The notes: generated from the sequence alone by a model not told the origin. Shown: positions 1-8,813, counted from the first letter of the stretch. The stretch: DNA of 64,000 nt from Stieleria mannarensis (GCF_014154935.1 NZ_JACEHH010000040.1:1-64000), one strand, 5' to 3'. Translations and numbers: made by a program.

Positions 1-29
1 GAATCCAACGGACCGGCTGGCGGAACGAT

Positions 30-125
30 GTGTCTGAGGCCCGGAGGGCCGGCAGAGTGTCTGCCGGTGGTGTCAGCCACCCGGGATGGATTCCTTGCAA
101 TGCTCAAGGCCCAGCGGGCCGACAC
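30..125 (+). repeat. Dispersed 96-bp repeat, copy A
   Basis: This 96-bp block begins GTGTC and ends GACAC. It matches 1614-1709 over its full length with about a dozen differences, and 171-267 in inverted orientation. The shared core is a GC-rich stretch (GGCCCGGAGGG, then GTCTGCCGGTGGTGTC). Similarity may continue to the left edge of the window. Copies A and B face each other just upstream of the cassette array and copy C closes it on the right. No transposase is nearby, so mobility is only an inference from the repeated structure. Confidence 0.75.
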
Positions 126-170
126 AATAACCCGTGCTTCGATCGCTCCGGTGACCGCCAAGAGAATGAT

Positions 171-267
171 TGTGCCGGCCCTTCAGGCCTTGGTGGTCGA
201 TTACACTGGATCCCGGTGGTTGACACCACCGGCAAGCACTGTGCCAGCCCTCCGGGCTTCATCGTGT
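171..267 (-). repeat. Dispersed 96-bp repeat, copy B (inverted)
   Basis: The reverse complement of this stretch reads as a more diverged copy of repeat A, sharing the GCCCGGAGGG block and the TGCCGGTGGTGTCA block. It lies about 45 bp from copy A in opposite orientation, so the two could form a long imperfect cruciform. Confidence 0.65.
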
Positions 268-301
268 CTGTCCATTGAAGAACGCGGTGACAGAGAAGTG
301 A

Positions 302-451
302 AATCTCCCGCGGCCCATTCAATCGAGTACATTGGCCATCAGCGGCGATGGCTCAGGCCGTCGTCGTGCCGACTGCGCGAACCAGGTGGTGCACCGCAGT
401 CGGCGAGTCGAGTTTGTTTTTGAGTTGCGGTCGATCGCGCCGACGCGGTGA
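302..451 (+). pseudogene. 3' remnant of a cassette gene reading through attC
   Basis: This frame is open from just after a stop at 299-301 to a TGA at 449-451 and has no ATG; a TTG at 332 is the only plausible start. Its last 25 codons lie inside the attC-like site and give ANQVVHRSRR near the start of that stretch, closely matching ANHAVHRSGG at the end of the antitoxin gene that runs into the next attC. The simplest reading is the tail of a cassette gene whose body was lost when the dispersed repeats arrived. No function can be named. Confidence 0.4.
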
Positions 452-467
452 CCACAGGCCGTTACCC
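376..467 (+). other. attC-like integron recombination site 1
   Basis: The layout matches an integron attC. R'' is CGCGAAC (376-382). L'' is GTGCACC (389-395), continuing into a paired stem (CGCAGTCGGCG with CGCCGACGCG). A T-rich apical loop follows at about 408-430. L' is GGTGAC (447-452) and R' is GTTACCC (461-467). L'' and L' pair except for one extra base in L'', the hallmark extrahelical position. The invariant AAC and GTT triplets are present, but R'' and R' are otherwise poorly matched, as can happen when the right half of R' belongs to the next cassette. The predicted crossover lies between G461 and T462. Confidence 0.68.
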
Positions 468-484
468 GATGATACAATACTCGA

Positions 485-979
485 ATGGATACCGTGTACA
501 TCGAAACGACCGTCGTTGGTAGCATCGCTGGTCGGATGCACCCAAATCCGCTGATCGCAGCGCGGCAGACAACGTCGCGTGTTTGGTGGTCGGACGCACG
601 AACCAAATATCGGCTATTCGTGTCTCAACTCGTGATTGACGAATGTCTCGCTGGCGATCCCGATGCTGCAACAGAACGTGTTGATGAATTGACTGCGATT
701 CCTCGGCTGCAAATCACGGACGCTGCAAGTAATTTGGCCGAGGCGTTGATGGATGGGAAAGCCATCCCAGAATCAGAACCGCGTGACGCGCTTCACATTG
801 GAATTGCTGCCGTGCACGGGATACAATATTTGGTGACCTGGAACTTCAAGCACATTGCAAACGCGACGCTTCGCGACCGCATCAACAGTGTTTGCCGTGA
901 TTCCGGCCATGAGCCTCCTGTAATTTGCACTCCCGAAGAGATAGCGGGGATGAGCGATGACGCCCTTGACACCGACTGA
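485..979 (+). CDS. PIN-domain toxin (VapC-like ribonuclease)
   Basis: This 164-residue protein matches the PIN subfamily that begins with a YIETT motif instead of the usual LDTN. Acidic residues expected in the metal site are E7, E53 (in SQLVIDECLAGD) and D101 (in RDALHIGIA), with N120 in the TWNFKHIAN motif. The C-terminal PPVICTPEEI motif is also typical. By family it should be a Mg2+-dependent ribonuclease inhibited by the small protein encoded next. The ATG lies 23 bp after the predicted cassette junction, and its stop overlaps the start of the partner gene by 23 bp, so the two should be co-translated. The RNA target is unknown. Confidence 0.85.
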   Translation: MDTVYIETTVVGSIAGRMHPNPLIAARQTTSRVWWSDARTKYRLFVSQLVIDECLAGDPDAATERVDELTAIPRLQITDAASNLAEALMDGKAIPESEPRDALHIGIAAVHGIQYLVTWNFKHIANATLRDRINSVCRDSGHEPPVICTPEEIAGMSDDALDTD

Positions 980-1193
980 AGACATACGTGCCGCTCGGCA
1001 TAGACTCGCCGCAAAATTTGACAACGATCTTGATCGTATTGTTGCTGATCTCCGCTGCCAAGAAGCTGAATCAAGCGCGGAGTTTGTAACACTTGCCAGC
1101 CGTCAACCCAAACGTAGGGCGAACCATGCCGTGCACCGGAGCGGCGGTGGTGACGTTGTTGACAATGGTGGCTCTACTCCCGCCGCCAGGTGA
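957..1193 (+). CDS. Small partner of the PIN toxin, probable antitoxin
   Basis: This 78-residue protein overlaps the toxin gene by 23 bp. Residues about 7-50 (EDIRAARHRLAAKFDNDLD and onward) match the small proteins regularly found downstream of this PIN subfamily and presumed to be the antitoxin. The last 25 residues (starting RANHAVHRSGGG) are encoded by the attC-like site, and the stop codon is the TGA inside its L' box (1191-1193). That tail is therefore a read-through of a recombination site and may be dispensable. The antitoxin role is inferred from gene order and length; no classical DNA-binding motif is obvious. Confidence 0.7.
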   Translation: MTPLTPTEDIRAARHRLAAKFDNDLDRIVADLRCQEAESSAEFVTLASRQPKRRANHAVHRSGGGDVVDNGGSTPAAR

Positions 1194-1208
1194 CGGCGGC
1201 CGTTCGCC
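1118..1208 (+). other. attC-like integron recombination site 2
   Basis: R'' is GGCGAAC (1118-1124) and R' is GTTCGCC (1202-1208), a perfect 7-bp complement with the invariant AAC and GTT. L'' is GTGCACC (1131-1137) and L' is GGTGAC (1189-1194), complementary apart from one unpaired base in L''. Between them GCGGCGG (1141-1147) pairs with CCGCCGC (1180-1186), closing a terminal loop of about 32 nt. The 91-bp length, order of boxes and spacers agree with attC architecture. L'' and L' are identical in sequence to those of the first site, as expected for sites of one integron. Confidence 0.75.
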
Positions 1209-1232
1209 GATAGAATTATTCACTGTTTGCCG

Positions 1233-1622
1233 ATGGACGATCAAGCAGCACTACGTGACCGCCTTAGCGAATGCATCCCTGACGAACTGTATGAACTCTG
1301 GCGCAAGGGGCCATTACGACTCGCCAGCCGAGACGACCTTCCTATCGTCGAACTGACTGGACGACAATTGTCACTTCACTGGGGTTCAACCAGGATTGTC
1401 GCTGATGCCGCCGACTGTCACTTCCGGGTCGGGCGAAGTGCGCCCACCGGATTTCATCACAGCTCTGTTTCCTGTGATTCGCTCCTGATGTCTTCGTTCG
1501 ATTGGTGCGCGGTCGACTCGGCTGAGGAACACAAACCGACGCCTGAAACGGTGACAGTATCTTGTTGCCGGATCCAACAAGACCGACGGATCGCATTTCG
1601 CTGGTCGGCCGACGTGTCTTAG
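1233..1622 (+). CDS. Hypothetical ORF of a truncated third cassette
   Basis: The ORF starts (ATG 1233; a TTG at 1227 is also possible) about 30 bp after the second predicted cassette junction, the normal spacing for a cassette gene. The first 70 or so residues (MDDQAALRDRLSECIPDELY and onward) read like a real soluble protein. The rest is low in recognisable pattern, and the stop TAG falls inside dispersed repeat copy C. No attC follows. This is best read as a cassette gene cut off by the repeat; a fully functional product is doubtful. No family was recognised. Confidence 0.4.
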   Translation: MDDQAALRDRLSECIPDELYELWRKGPLRLASRDDLPIVELTGRQLSLHWGSTRIVADAADCHFRVGRSAPTGFHHSSVSCDSLLMSSFDWCAVDSAEEHKPTPETVTVSCCRIQQDRRIAFRWSADVS

Positions 1623-1709
1623 GCCCGGAGGGTCGGTAGAGTGTCTGCCGGTGGTGTCAGCCACCGGGGATGGATTCGTAGCAAGGCTCAAGGCCCAGCG
1701 GTCCGACAC
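1614..1709 (+). repeat. Dispersed 96-bp repeat, copy C
   Basis: Full-length match to 30-125, again starting GTGTC and ending GACAC. It supplies the stop codon of the truncated cassette ORF and marks the right edge of the cassette remnant. Confidence 0.75.
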
Positions 1710-1963
1710 AATCATCGGTTACCACCGCTTCCAGGGAGACCAGAGAACGCATCATTGGTGTCTCGTGGTCGACCACCGTGATGTTCTTGGGCAATTGACT
1801 TCCGGGGGGCACTCCCAAAGTCGCGATCAGATTGCCCCACGGAGGACGAGCTGCCAGGGATCTGTGGCGTCGCACGCTGCCATCGGTGGGTGTCGATTTT
1901 GAACCGCAGAGTCGTCGAGGACACAGACTGAGGCAATGGAGTGCCTCATCCTCTGCGCCTCTG

Positions 1964-2019
1964 TGTTTCCGTCCCCCCTGTTTCCGTCCCCCCTGTCTCC
2001 GTCCCCCCTGTCTCCGTCC
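1964..2019 (+). repeat. 15-bp tandem repeat, about 3.7 copies
   Basis: The unit TGTYTCCGTCCCCCC is repeated directly: two copies with TTTCC (1964-1993), then two with TCTCC, the last partial. A short tract like this is prone to slippage and may vary in copy number between strains. Confidence 0.85.
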
Positions 2020-2120
2020 ACGGCGCGTTGATCTAAAGCCCCCTTTGCAGTGTGCCCCATTCAGTGCTTTGGTTGCGGCTTTGACGTCTCGAAACAACGT
2101 GAGTATTACTGCTTTTGATC

Positions 2121-2178
2121 ACGCCCCGGGGTGTGCTGCGCGACCCGGGCTGTGTGGGGGCACCGCTCTGCGGTGTAG
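2121..2178 (+). repeat. 58-bp dispersed repeat, copy 1
   Basis: This matches 7281-7339 (shared CCCGGGGTGT, GCGCGACCCGG or GCGACCCGG, GGCACCGCT and GCGGTGTAG blocks). Internal complementarity (GGGTCGCG with CGCGACCC-type blocks, CACCGC with GCGGTG) suggests a folded transcript. The copy is about 110 bp upstream of the lipoprotein gene. Confidence 0.75.
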
Positions 2179-2291
2179 TGACAAACCGTCGTGGACAGGA
2201 GGGTTTTCAATTCAGGCGCAGTGGAAAACCGACGGTTGCGATATAGTTTGGCGATTCGAAATTGATCCCGTCGCCGAACCCTTTCACCGCC

Positions 2292-4061
2292 ATGCGAATT
2301 CGTCCGCTTTCCTTTCATCGGGGCAACCTGACCGCCGTTGCCTATTTGTCCCTTTTCCTGTGCGCTGTGAGCTGTTTGTACGTCTCGGGCTGCTCACAGA
2401 GTGATCCCGACGCGGCGTCAAGCCCTCCGGCCGGGGGTGACGGGACGGAGAATGGCGGTCCGGTTGGCGGGACCGGTGAACATGTGCCCGTCGGCGGCGA
2501 AGGCACCGTCGGCGCCGACTCCGCTGCTGCCCAAACGACACCGCCGCCGGCCATGGCAGAACGTGAGGATTTGGCCGGCCCGCGGATCGCGACCGCCACC
2601 GAACGTCCAGGCCCCAGCTCAAACGCCCCCAAGGCCACTCCGCCCGGTTTCGAATTGGCCGATTCGAACACCATCCCCGCGGGGGGCCCCGAGATGATCG
2701 CAGCCGATGGCGCAACCGCTGTCGCAGCCGAACGTGAACTGCGCGGGGATTTGACGGCGGACGAGTTGATGACGTTTCTGGAAGAGTCCGACCGGGACAT
2801 GGAATTGCTGGCCCGCCAACGCAATCAATTGCAAGCCCCCGATCAAGCCAGCGAGATGATGCAGCAGTTGGTCAAAGGCAAGCTGCAGGCCGCCATTCGG
2901 CTCCAGGAGCATCCCGATGCCAGCGATGAGCAGCGCATCGCGGGTCTGCGCGGTCATCTGCAGGCCCTGTCGCATCTGTCGGCGATGGGCGACATCCAGT
3001 CGGCCAAGGCGCTCGAAGCGTTGGCCCAACAGAACCTGTCTTCGCCTGTAACGACGATCGCCAGTGATAGCCGGATCGTGTTGATCGGATTCGCCATCGA
3101 CGGTTTGCGGGCCGGTCGCGAATCGGCGGCCCAAGAAATCGTTTCGCTGATCCAAGGAATGACGGCCAGTGCCACCCCGGATATCCCGGCCGTGCTGATG
3201 ATGGCCGAAGCCAGACAGGTGTTGGCCGATTACGGAATGGTGGACCAATCGGCCAAAGTGCGGGAAAAGATTTTGGAACTGTACGGCAACTCGCCCGACA
3301 AGATGATCGCACAAGTCGCCGCCGACGCCGCCGGGACGGCCAAATATGATTCGGCCACACGGTTGGTCGGTGAGATTTTGGAAAACGAGAACGTGGCGCT
3401 TGAGCGTTGGACCGAGGTCGTGACGACGTTGGCCAGTGACGCCCCCGACATGAACACCGTCGAGTTTTTGGGCACGTCGGCGCTGCAATTTGAAGCCGCC
3501 GGGCGTGACGCGTTTGTCCAGGAAACGTTTCGCATCCTGAGCGATCAATTCGCGGACGCCGACTCGGCGACCGCCGGCGAAATCGCGACCGCCAAAGCCG
3601 CGATGGAAGCCCGCCGCGACGTCATCGGGACCTCGCTGGACGCGCTGGCACACCTGCCCACCCTGGACGGAAACAGCATTGCGTCGACCGAGACCAAGGG
3701 CAAGGTTGTGCTGATGCCGTTTTGGGCCGTGTCGATCCCGCCTTCGCTGCAAATCATTCCGATGCTCAAAGAGATCCAATCCCGGCACCGAGACAAAATC
3801 GCGATCGTGGGGATGAACCTGGATGGCGAACAAGCACCGTTGGGAGAGTTCCTGGCGAAGAATGATCTGGGATTCCCCAGTTACCGCAGCGTTTCGTCGG
3901 CCACGTCGGACCAGGGCAACCCGATCGCGTCCAAGTTCGGTTTGGTGTCGTTACCGTTCGTCGCGATCTTCAACCAACAGGGGCGGGTCGAAGCGTTGGA
4001 TTTCACCGGGATGCAACTCGAATCGGTCGTTGAATCGTTGATCGACACGGAAAGCGAATAG
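2292..4061 (+). CDS. Lipoprotein with C-terminal thioredoxin-like domain lacking CxxC
   Basis: With the ATG at 2292 the product is 589 residues. The N-terminus is a lipoprotein signal with lipobox VSGC (Cys 34). A Pro/Gly/Thr-rich linker extends to about residue 135, and a helical, Ala-rich region rich in Asp/Gln pairs follows to about 450. Residues about 456-589 resemble TlpA/AhpC-type thioredoxin folds (KGKVVLMPFWAVSIPPSLQ, later LVSLPFVAIFNQQG). In active thiol reductases this first motif carries WxxxCxxC; here it is WAVSIPPS, so the redox pair is gone while the following cis-Pro region (SLPFV) remains. It should sit on the periplasmic side of a membrane and probably acts as a binding domain. 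An upstream TTG at 2262 is possible but leaves no signal peptide at the N-terminus. Confidence 0.75.
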   Translation: MRIRPLSFHRGNLTAVAYLSLFLCAVSCLYVSGCSQSDPDAASSPPAGGDGTENGGPVGGTGEHVPVGGEGTVGADSAAAQTTPPPAMAEREDLAGPRIATATERPGPSSNAPKATPPGFELADSNTIPAGGPEMIAADGATAVAAERELRGDLTADELMTFLEESDRDMELLARQRNQLQAPDQASEMMQQLVKGKLQAAIRLQEHPDASDEQRIAGLRGHLQALSHLSAMGDIQSAKALEALAQQNLSSPVTTIASDSRIVLIGFAIDGLRAGRESAAQEIVSLIQGMTASATPDIPAVLMMAEARQVLADYGMVDQSAKVREKILELYGNSPDKMIAQVAADAAGTAKYDSATRLVGEILENENVALERWTEVVTTLASDAPDMNTVEFLGTSALQFEAAGRDAFVQETFRILSDQFADADSATAGEIATAKAAMEARRDVIGTSLDALAHLPTLDGNSIASTETKGKVVLMPFWAVSIPPSLQIIPMLKEIQSRHRDKIAIVGMNLDGEQAPLGEFLAKNDLGFPSYRSVSSATSDQGNPIASKFGLVSLPFVAIFNQQGRVEALDFTGMQLESVVESLIDTESE

Positions 4062-4214
4062 TCCAACGCAGCTGGTTTTCGCGTCGTCCACTACCCGTTA
4101 CCGGACCTTAGGACGAGACGGAACACCGTGCTGCGTTCCAAACCGGAACACGTGGCGCGTTCCGCTACGGCACGAACCTTCAAATCTTGACCAGGCATAG
4201 CGCAAAGCACTGCG

Positions 4215-5255
4215 ATGACGATCAACTTGAAACACAACCCCGCGACCGATCCCGCTCTGCTGTTGCGTTTTCGCGATCGGCAGTACGCGCCGGACATGCT
4301 TGCCGTAGCGATCGGCAAACTGAATCTGTTCACGTGGATCCACTCGCGGGGCGATGCCGAGACGGAGGCGATCGCCAACCACTTCTCGCTCGCATCGCGT
4401 CCCTTGGATGTGTTGCTGACGCTGTGTCGGGCCAGCGGGCTGATCGAAAGCGCCGGCGATCGACACAGTCTGACGGACCTGGGACGCGAACATCTGGTCG
4501 ACACCTCGCCCTGGTTTCTCGGTCCCTACTACGCACCGATCGTCGATTCGCCGATTGCCCAGGGCTGCTTGCAAGTCTTACAGCACGATCGTCCGGCCAA
4601 TTGGCAGGCCGACGAAGACGGCAGCGACTGGCACGCGTCGATGATGGACGAGGAGTTTGCCAAAGGCTTTACCGCGTTGATGAACTGTCGTGGCATCGCC
4701 ATGGGGCAGGTGCTCGCCGACAAAGTGGGCAGCTTCGTCGCCGATTGCAACCATGTGTTGGATGTCGGCGGCGGATCGGCGATCTACTCGTCCACGCTTG
4801 TCGCCAAACACGATCACTTGCGGGCGACCGTGCTGGAACAATCACCGGTCGATCGGTTGGCACGCCAGGAGGTGCTGCGACACGGGCTGCAAGATCGGAT
4901 CACGGTCGCCCAAGGCAACATGTTCACCGATCCTTGGCCGTCCGGAGCGGATTGCGTGTTGCTGTCCAACGTGCTGCACGATTGGGACTTTCCCGAGATC
5001 CGGACGCTGATTCAAAAGACGTGCCAGGCGTTGCCGTCCGGCGGTCGTGTGATCATCCACGAAGCGTTTTTAAACGACGACAAAACGGGCCCGTTGGCGG
5101 TCGCCGAGTACTCGGTGCTGTTGGTCAACATCACCCAAGGCAAGTGCTATTCGCCGGCCGAATACGGCGCGATCCTGTCGGATCACGGATTCGAGGTCGG
5201 TCCCTATCAAGACACGATCGCCGACCGCGGTTTCCTCACCGCGATCAAACGTTAG
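4215..5255 (+). CDS. SAM-dependent O-methyltransferase, family 2 type
   Basis: The 346-residue product has the layout of small-molecule O-methyltransferases such as hydroxyneurosporene or hydroxyindole types. An N-terminal winged-helix dimerisation domain spans about residues 20-100 (LNLFTWIHSRGDAETEAIA, LTDLGREHLV). A Rossmann fold follows with the SAM motif LDVGGGSAIYSS near residue 181. The motif SNVLHDWD near 250 carries the His expected to act as general base. The substrate cannot be read from sequence; carotenoid, quinone-like or phenolic hydroxyls are the usual ones. It stands alone, convergent with the next gene. Confidence 0.8.
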   Translation: MTINLKHNPATDPALLLRFRDRQYAPDMLAVAIGKLNLFTWIHSRGDAETEAIANHFSLASRPLDVLLTLCRASGLIESAGDRHSLTDLGREHLVDTSPWFLGPYYAPIVDSPIAQGCLQVLQHDRPANWQADEDGSDWHASMMDEEFAKGFTALMNCRGIAMGQVLADKVGSFVADCNHVLDVGGGSAIYSSTLVAKHDHLRATVLEQSPVDRLARQEVLRHGLQDRITVAQGNMFTDPWPSGADCVLLSNVLHDWDFPEIRTLIQKTCQALPSGGRVIIHEAFLNDDKTGPLAVAEYSVLLVNITQGKCYSPAEYGAILSDHGFEVGPYQDTIADRGFLTAIKR

Positions 5256-5287
5256 TGCATGCTTGTGGCGCGGTTTTCGGTGGGACC

Positions 5288-5366
5288 GGACAGTCGCCGT
5301 CCTCGCCGAGGTTGGCGCAGGCAAAGCTTCGCTTGGGTGGCCGCCGATTTCGGAGAACACGGCGAC
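5288..5366. repeat. 79-bp palindromic repeat, copy 1
   Basis: The arms (GTCGCCGTCCTCGCCGAGG on the left, and CGGAGAACACGGCGAC on the right) are inverted and surround a centre with the palindrome AAGCTTCGCTT. The same 79-bp element occurs at 50543-50621. This copy sits between two convergent genes, where a folded transcript could end transcription from both sides. Confidence 0.75.
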
Positions 5367-5384
5367 ACTTGACGAGCCGGAAGC

Positions 5385-6335
5385 CTAACCCACGCCCAGT
5401 GTGATTGCTTTTCGGATCGCTTTGGACGTCGCCTGGCAGGCGGCGTCGTTGTCCATCTTGTTGAGTGCTTGGTTGAACGGTTCGGCGCGGACCGGGCCGT
5501 CGTAGCCGACATCAATCAGTGCCTGCAGGAAGGACTTCACGTCGATCACGCCTGTCGCCGCGGGGAGTTCGCGGCGGTTGTCGATCTGCTGGTCGACCGG
5601 GACGTCCTTGGGGGCGTCGTTCAAATCGCACCCGACGATTTGGTTCGCACTTAGGGAGCGGATGTCGTCGGCCGTTTCGCCGGCTGTGTACCAGTGCCAG
5701 GAATCGAGCACGAAGCCCATGTTGTCGACGCCGATGGCCGAATGCAGTTCGGCCGTCTCGCGCATCGTGTGAATGAACGGGAATCGTTTCGAATTGCGCA
5801 GGGTCGCCGTACCGACGTATTCCAGCCCCAAGCGGAGGTCATGGTCCTTCAAGATTTTGGCGCATTGCCGCAGCCGATCGGCATGTTGCTTGAAGTTGGC
5901 CACGTAAGTCAGTTCGTCGTGACAGGGCCGGATCCAGGTTCCCATTCGGTCCACACCGGCCCGGCGCAATGCGGCCGCTTGAGAGGGTAGCGCGGCCAGC
6001 CCCTGTTTGAAAGTCTCGGTGTCCTTGCGAAAATCGACGGGCAGGCCCGAGGAGCCCCAGACAAGGCCTTTCTCCTTCAGGCTCGCGACCAACGCCTGGC
6101 TTTGGGCATCGGACAGTTTGGCCAATTCCTGAGGCGATGCGGCGACCGACTCGAACCCGTGGCTGGCCGCCAATTCGATCGCTTCATTCTGATTCGCCTT
6201 GACACCGATGCTGCCCCAGCGGAGATCGATGGTGAATTTGCGTTTCGCTTCGGACGAAGCAAACGCGGCCGGACAGGCCGCCAACGAGAAAAGTCCGGCC
6301 GAAGCCGCCATGACGTCACGTCGAGAAAGTTTCAT
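5385..6335 (-). CDS. Exported TIM-barrel sugar isomerase/epimerase-like protein
   Basis: The 316-residue product starts with a Tat-type signal (SRRDVMAASAG, then CPAAFAS). The rest fits the xylose isomerase-like TIM barrel (AP endonuclease 2 superfamily). Candidate metal ligands sit at the expected strand ends: E172 in LGLEYVG, D211 and H214 in VLDSWHWY, D238/D240 in GCDLND and E285 in RAEPFN. Family members isomerise or epimerise sugars and cyclitols. In planctomycetes many exported paralogues of unknown substrate exist, and there is no neighbouring sugar gene to narrow it down. Confidence 0.8.
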   Translation of the reverse strand: MKLSRRDVMAASAGLFSLAACPAAFASSEAKRKFTIDLRWGSIGVKANQNEAIELAASHGFESVAASPQELAKLSDAQSQALVASLKEKGLVWGSSGLPVDFRKDTETFKQGLAALPSQAAALRRAGVDRMGTWIRPCHDELTYVANFKQHADRLRQCAKILKDHDLRLGLEYVGTATLRNSKRFPFIHTMRETAELHSAIGVDNMGFVLDSWHWYTAGETADDIRSLSANQIVGCDLNDAPKDVPVDQQIDNRRELPAATGVIDVKSFLQALIDVGYDGPVRAEPFNQALNKMDNDAACQATSKAIRKAITLGVG

Positions 6336-6623
6336 AAAGGTTCCGCGTGTGGGGGGCGTGCAAAAGCGATCGGCACCCAGTTTAACATCGATCGACCGGA
6401 TGCGCGGGACGGGTACCGAATCGGTCGAGGGGGGCGAGTGCTTCGTCAGCCTTTTTTAGGTTGACGCTACGTTTCTGAACTAAGGTTTTTCCAATTGGCA
6501 TTGTCTGCGATACTTCCCTGGAAGTCGCATTCGGGAGACTTTCAGACCGGTCTCATTCGGGCACTCCCAAATTGCGATGATGATCGTTGAATTCGTCCAT
6601 TACAAATTTACCCGCTTCCTGTC

Positions 6624-7274
6624 GTGAACGCCCCCGCCCCACTCCATGGAGATGCGCCCATCCGGCCGGATGAAGAGTGGGCCAATGCGCTCACGCACGG
6701 CGTGGCGGCATTGTCATCGCTGGTGCTGGGCGGTTGGCTGGTGCTCGATGCATTGCCCGATCATCCGGGGTTGGCGTTGGCATGTGTGGCGTACATCGCA
6801 TCGGTGTTTGCGACGTTTTCGTTTTCGGCGCTCTCGCACACAATTCTGCAACAACCGTTATTGGACACCTTGCGGGCGTGGGACCAGGCGATGATCTATG
6901 CGATGATTTCCGGCACGTACACGCCGATCATTTATCGCCATGCCCCGGACACGGTCCGAGTGCCGTTGTTGACCGCGATCTGGGTCGCCGCGTTTGCCGG
7001 GATCGCGGGCAAGCTGTTGCTGAGACATCGCGTCAACAACATCGCGACGGTCAGCTATCTGCTGCTGGGTTGGTTACCGGCGATTCCCTTGTATTCCAAC
7101 GTCCCCTCTGGTCTGGGCTGGGGGATGTTACTCGGCGGCGTGCTGTACACCTTGGGCGTGATCGTGCTGCTGAACGATTCCAAGCTCAAGTACTTGCACG
7201 TCGTCTGGCACCTGTTTGTCATTTCGGCCGCCTTGTGTCACTTCATGGCGATCTGGTGGTATGTCGTGGGGTAG
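6624..7274 (+). CDS. PAQR/hemolysin III family membrane protein
   Basis: This 216-residue protein has about seven hydrophobic segments. The family signature residues are present: EEWANALTHG near the N-terminus (E17, H25), SALSHTI (H72), AWDQAMIY (D87), and HVVWH plus a further His in the last helix (H192, H196, H206). These form the Zn2+ site in adiponectin-receptor-like proteins, some of which are ceramidases. Bacterial members are often named hemolysin III or YqfA, but the physiological reaction is not settled. The start is GTG; no ATG fits. Confidence 0.88.
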   Translation: MNAPAPLHGDAPIRPDEEWANALTHGVAALSSLVLGGWLVLDALPDHPGLALACVAYIASVFATFSFSALSHTILQQPLLDTLRAWDQAMIYAMISGTYTPIIYRHAPDTVRVPLLTAIWVAAFAGIAGKLLLRHRVNNIATVSYLLLGWLPAIPLYSNVPSGLGWGMLLGGVLYTLGVIVLLNDSKLKYLHVVWHLFVISAALCHFMAIWWYVVG

Positions 7275-7280
7275 TGGAGC

Positions 7281-7339
7281 GCGGCCCGGGGTGTACTTCG
7301 CGACCCGGCGCTGTGTTGTGGCACCGCTGGGCGGTGTAG
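7281..7339 (+). repeat. 58-bp dispersed repeat, copy 2
   Basis: Matches 2121-2178. It lies between the convergent PAQR and antiporter genes, again the position expected for a structured transcript end. Confidence 0.75.
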
Positions 7340-7456
7340 CACCGGAGCATCTCCCGACGACGCGACTCGAATTCGTCTGGGACGATGAATTCGCATTCGT
7401 TTTGCGGATCAAATGGTGGCGAAGTAACGGCATCGGTGTCATCGGCAATCGAGCAT

Positions 7457-8569
<1,113 letters not shown>

Positions 8570-8813
8570 GCCCTTTGCTTCGAACCGATCGGAAAACGAA
8601 TCGACACTGATTTACAGAGAACAGAATCGGATCGTTCCTGCAAGCGGAAAGTGGCACGTGGGCGTGTCGATGTCGGGCCAGCGATCGACCACGTCATGAG
8701 CTGTCGGTTTGTGCACGCGGCCCCGCTTCGGGGAAAATGGCGTTAACTTAGCGGTACTCGGTTTTGATCGGCCCAACGTCGGCCCCGGATATCGTGCTTG
8801 GAAGGAGTGAATT

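Larger units (their letters stand above)
462..1202 (+). mobile_element. Predicted integron gene cassette carrying a toxin-antitoxin pair
   Basis: The 741-bp unit runs from the predicted crossover of the first attC-like site to that of the second. It has standard cassette form: a gene beginning 23 bp after the left junction, almost no non-coding sequence, and a single attC at the 3' end. It carries two overlapping genes, a PIN toxin and its small partner. Toxin-antitoxin cassettes are typical stabilisers of large chromosomal integrons. Base composition is visibly richer in A/T than the housekeeping genes further right. No integron integrase lies in the window, so this would be a cluster of attC sites lacking an integrase. 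Confidence 0.6.
1710..2291. other. Repeat-rich intergenic region without a convincing gene
   Basis: No supported gene lies between repeat C and the lipoprotein gene. The stretch around 1903-1966 (AACCGCAGAG, then CTCTGCGCCTCTGTG) is the self-complementary type of spacer common in planctomycetes. It is followed by the 15-bp tandem repeat and a copy of the 58-bp repeat. Open frames across it are low-complexity and encode repeated PPCFRP-like peptides, as expected of translated repeats. Confidence 0.6.

Noticed and set aside
28-423. 131-residue ORF at the left edge
   Set aside because: It lies across two dispersed repeats and an attC-like site in a frame different from the read-through frame; no protein-like pattern.
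1832-2404. 190-residue ORF across the tandem repeats upstream of the lipoprotein gene
   Set aside because: It is a translation of repeats (PPCFRPP blocks) and overlaps the real lipoprotein start in another frame.
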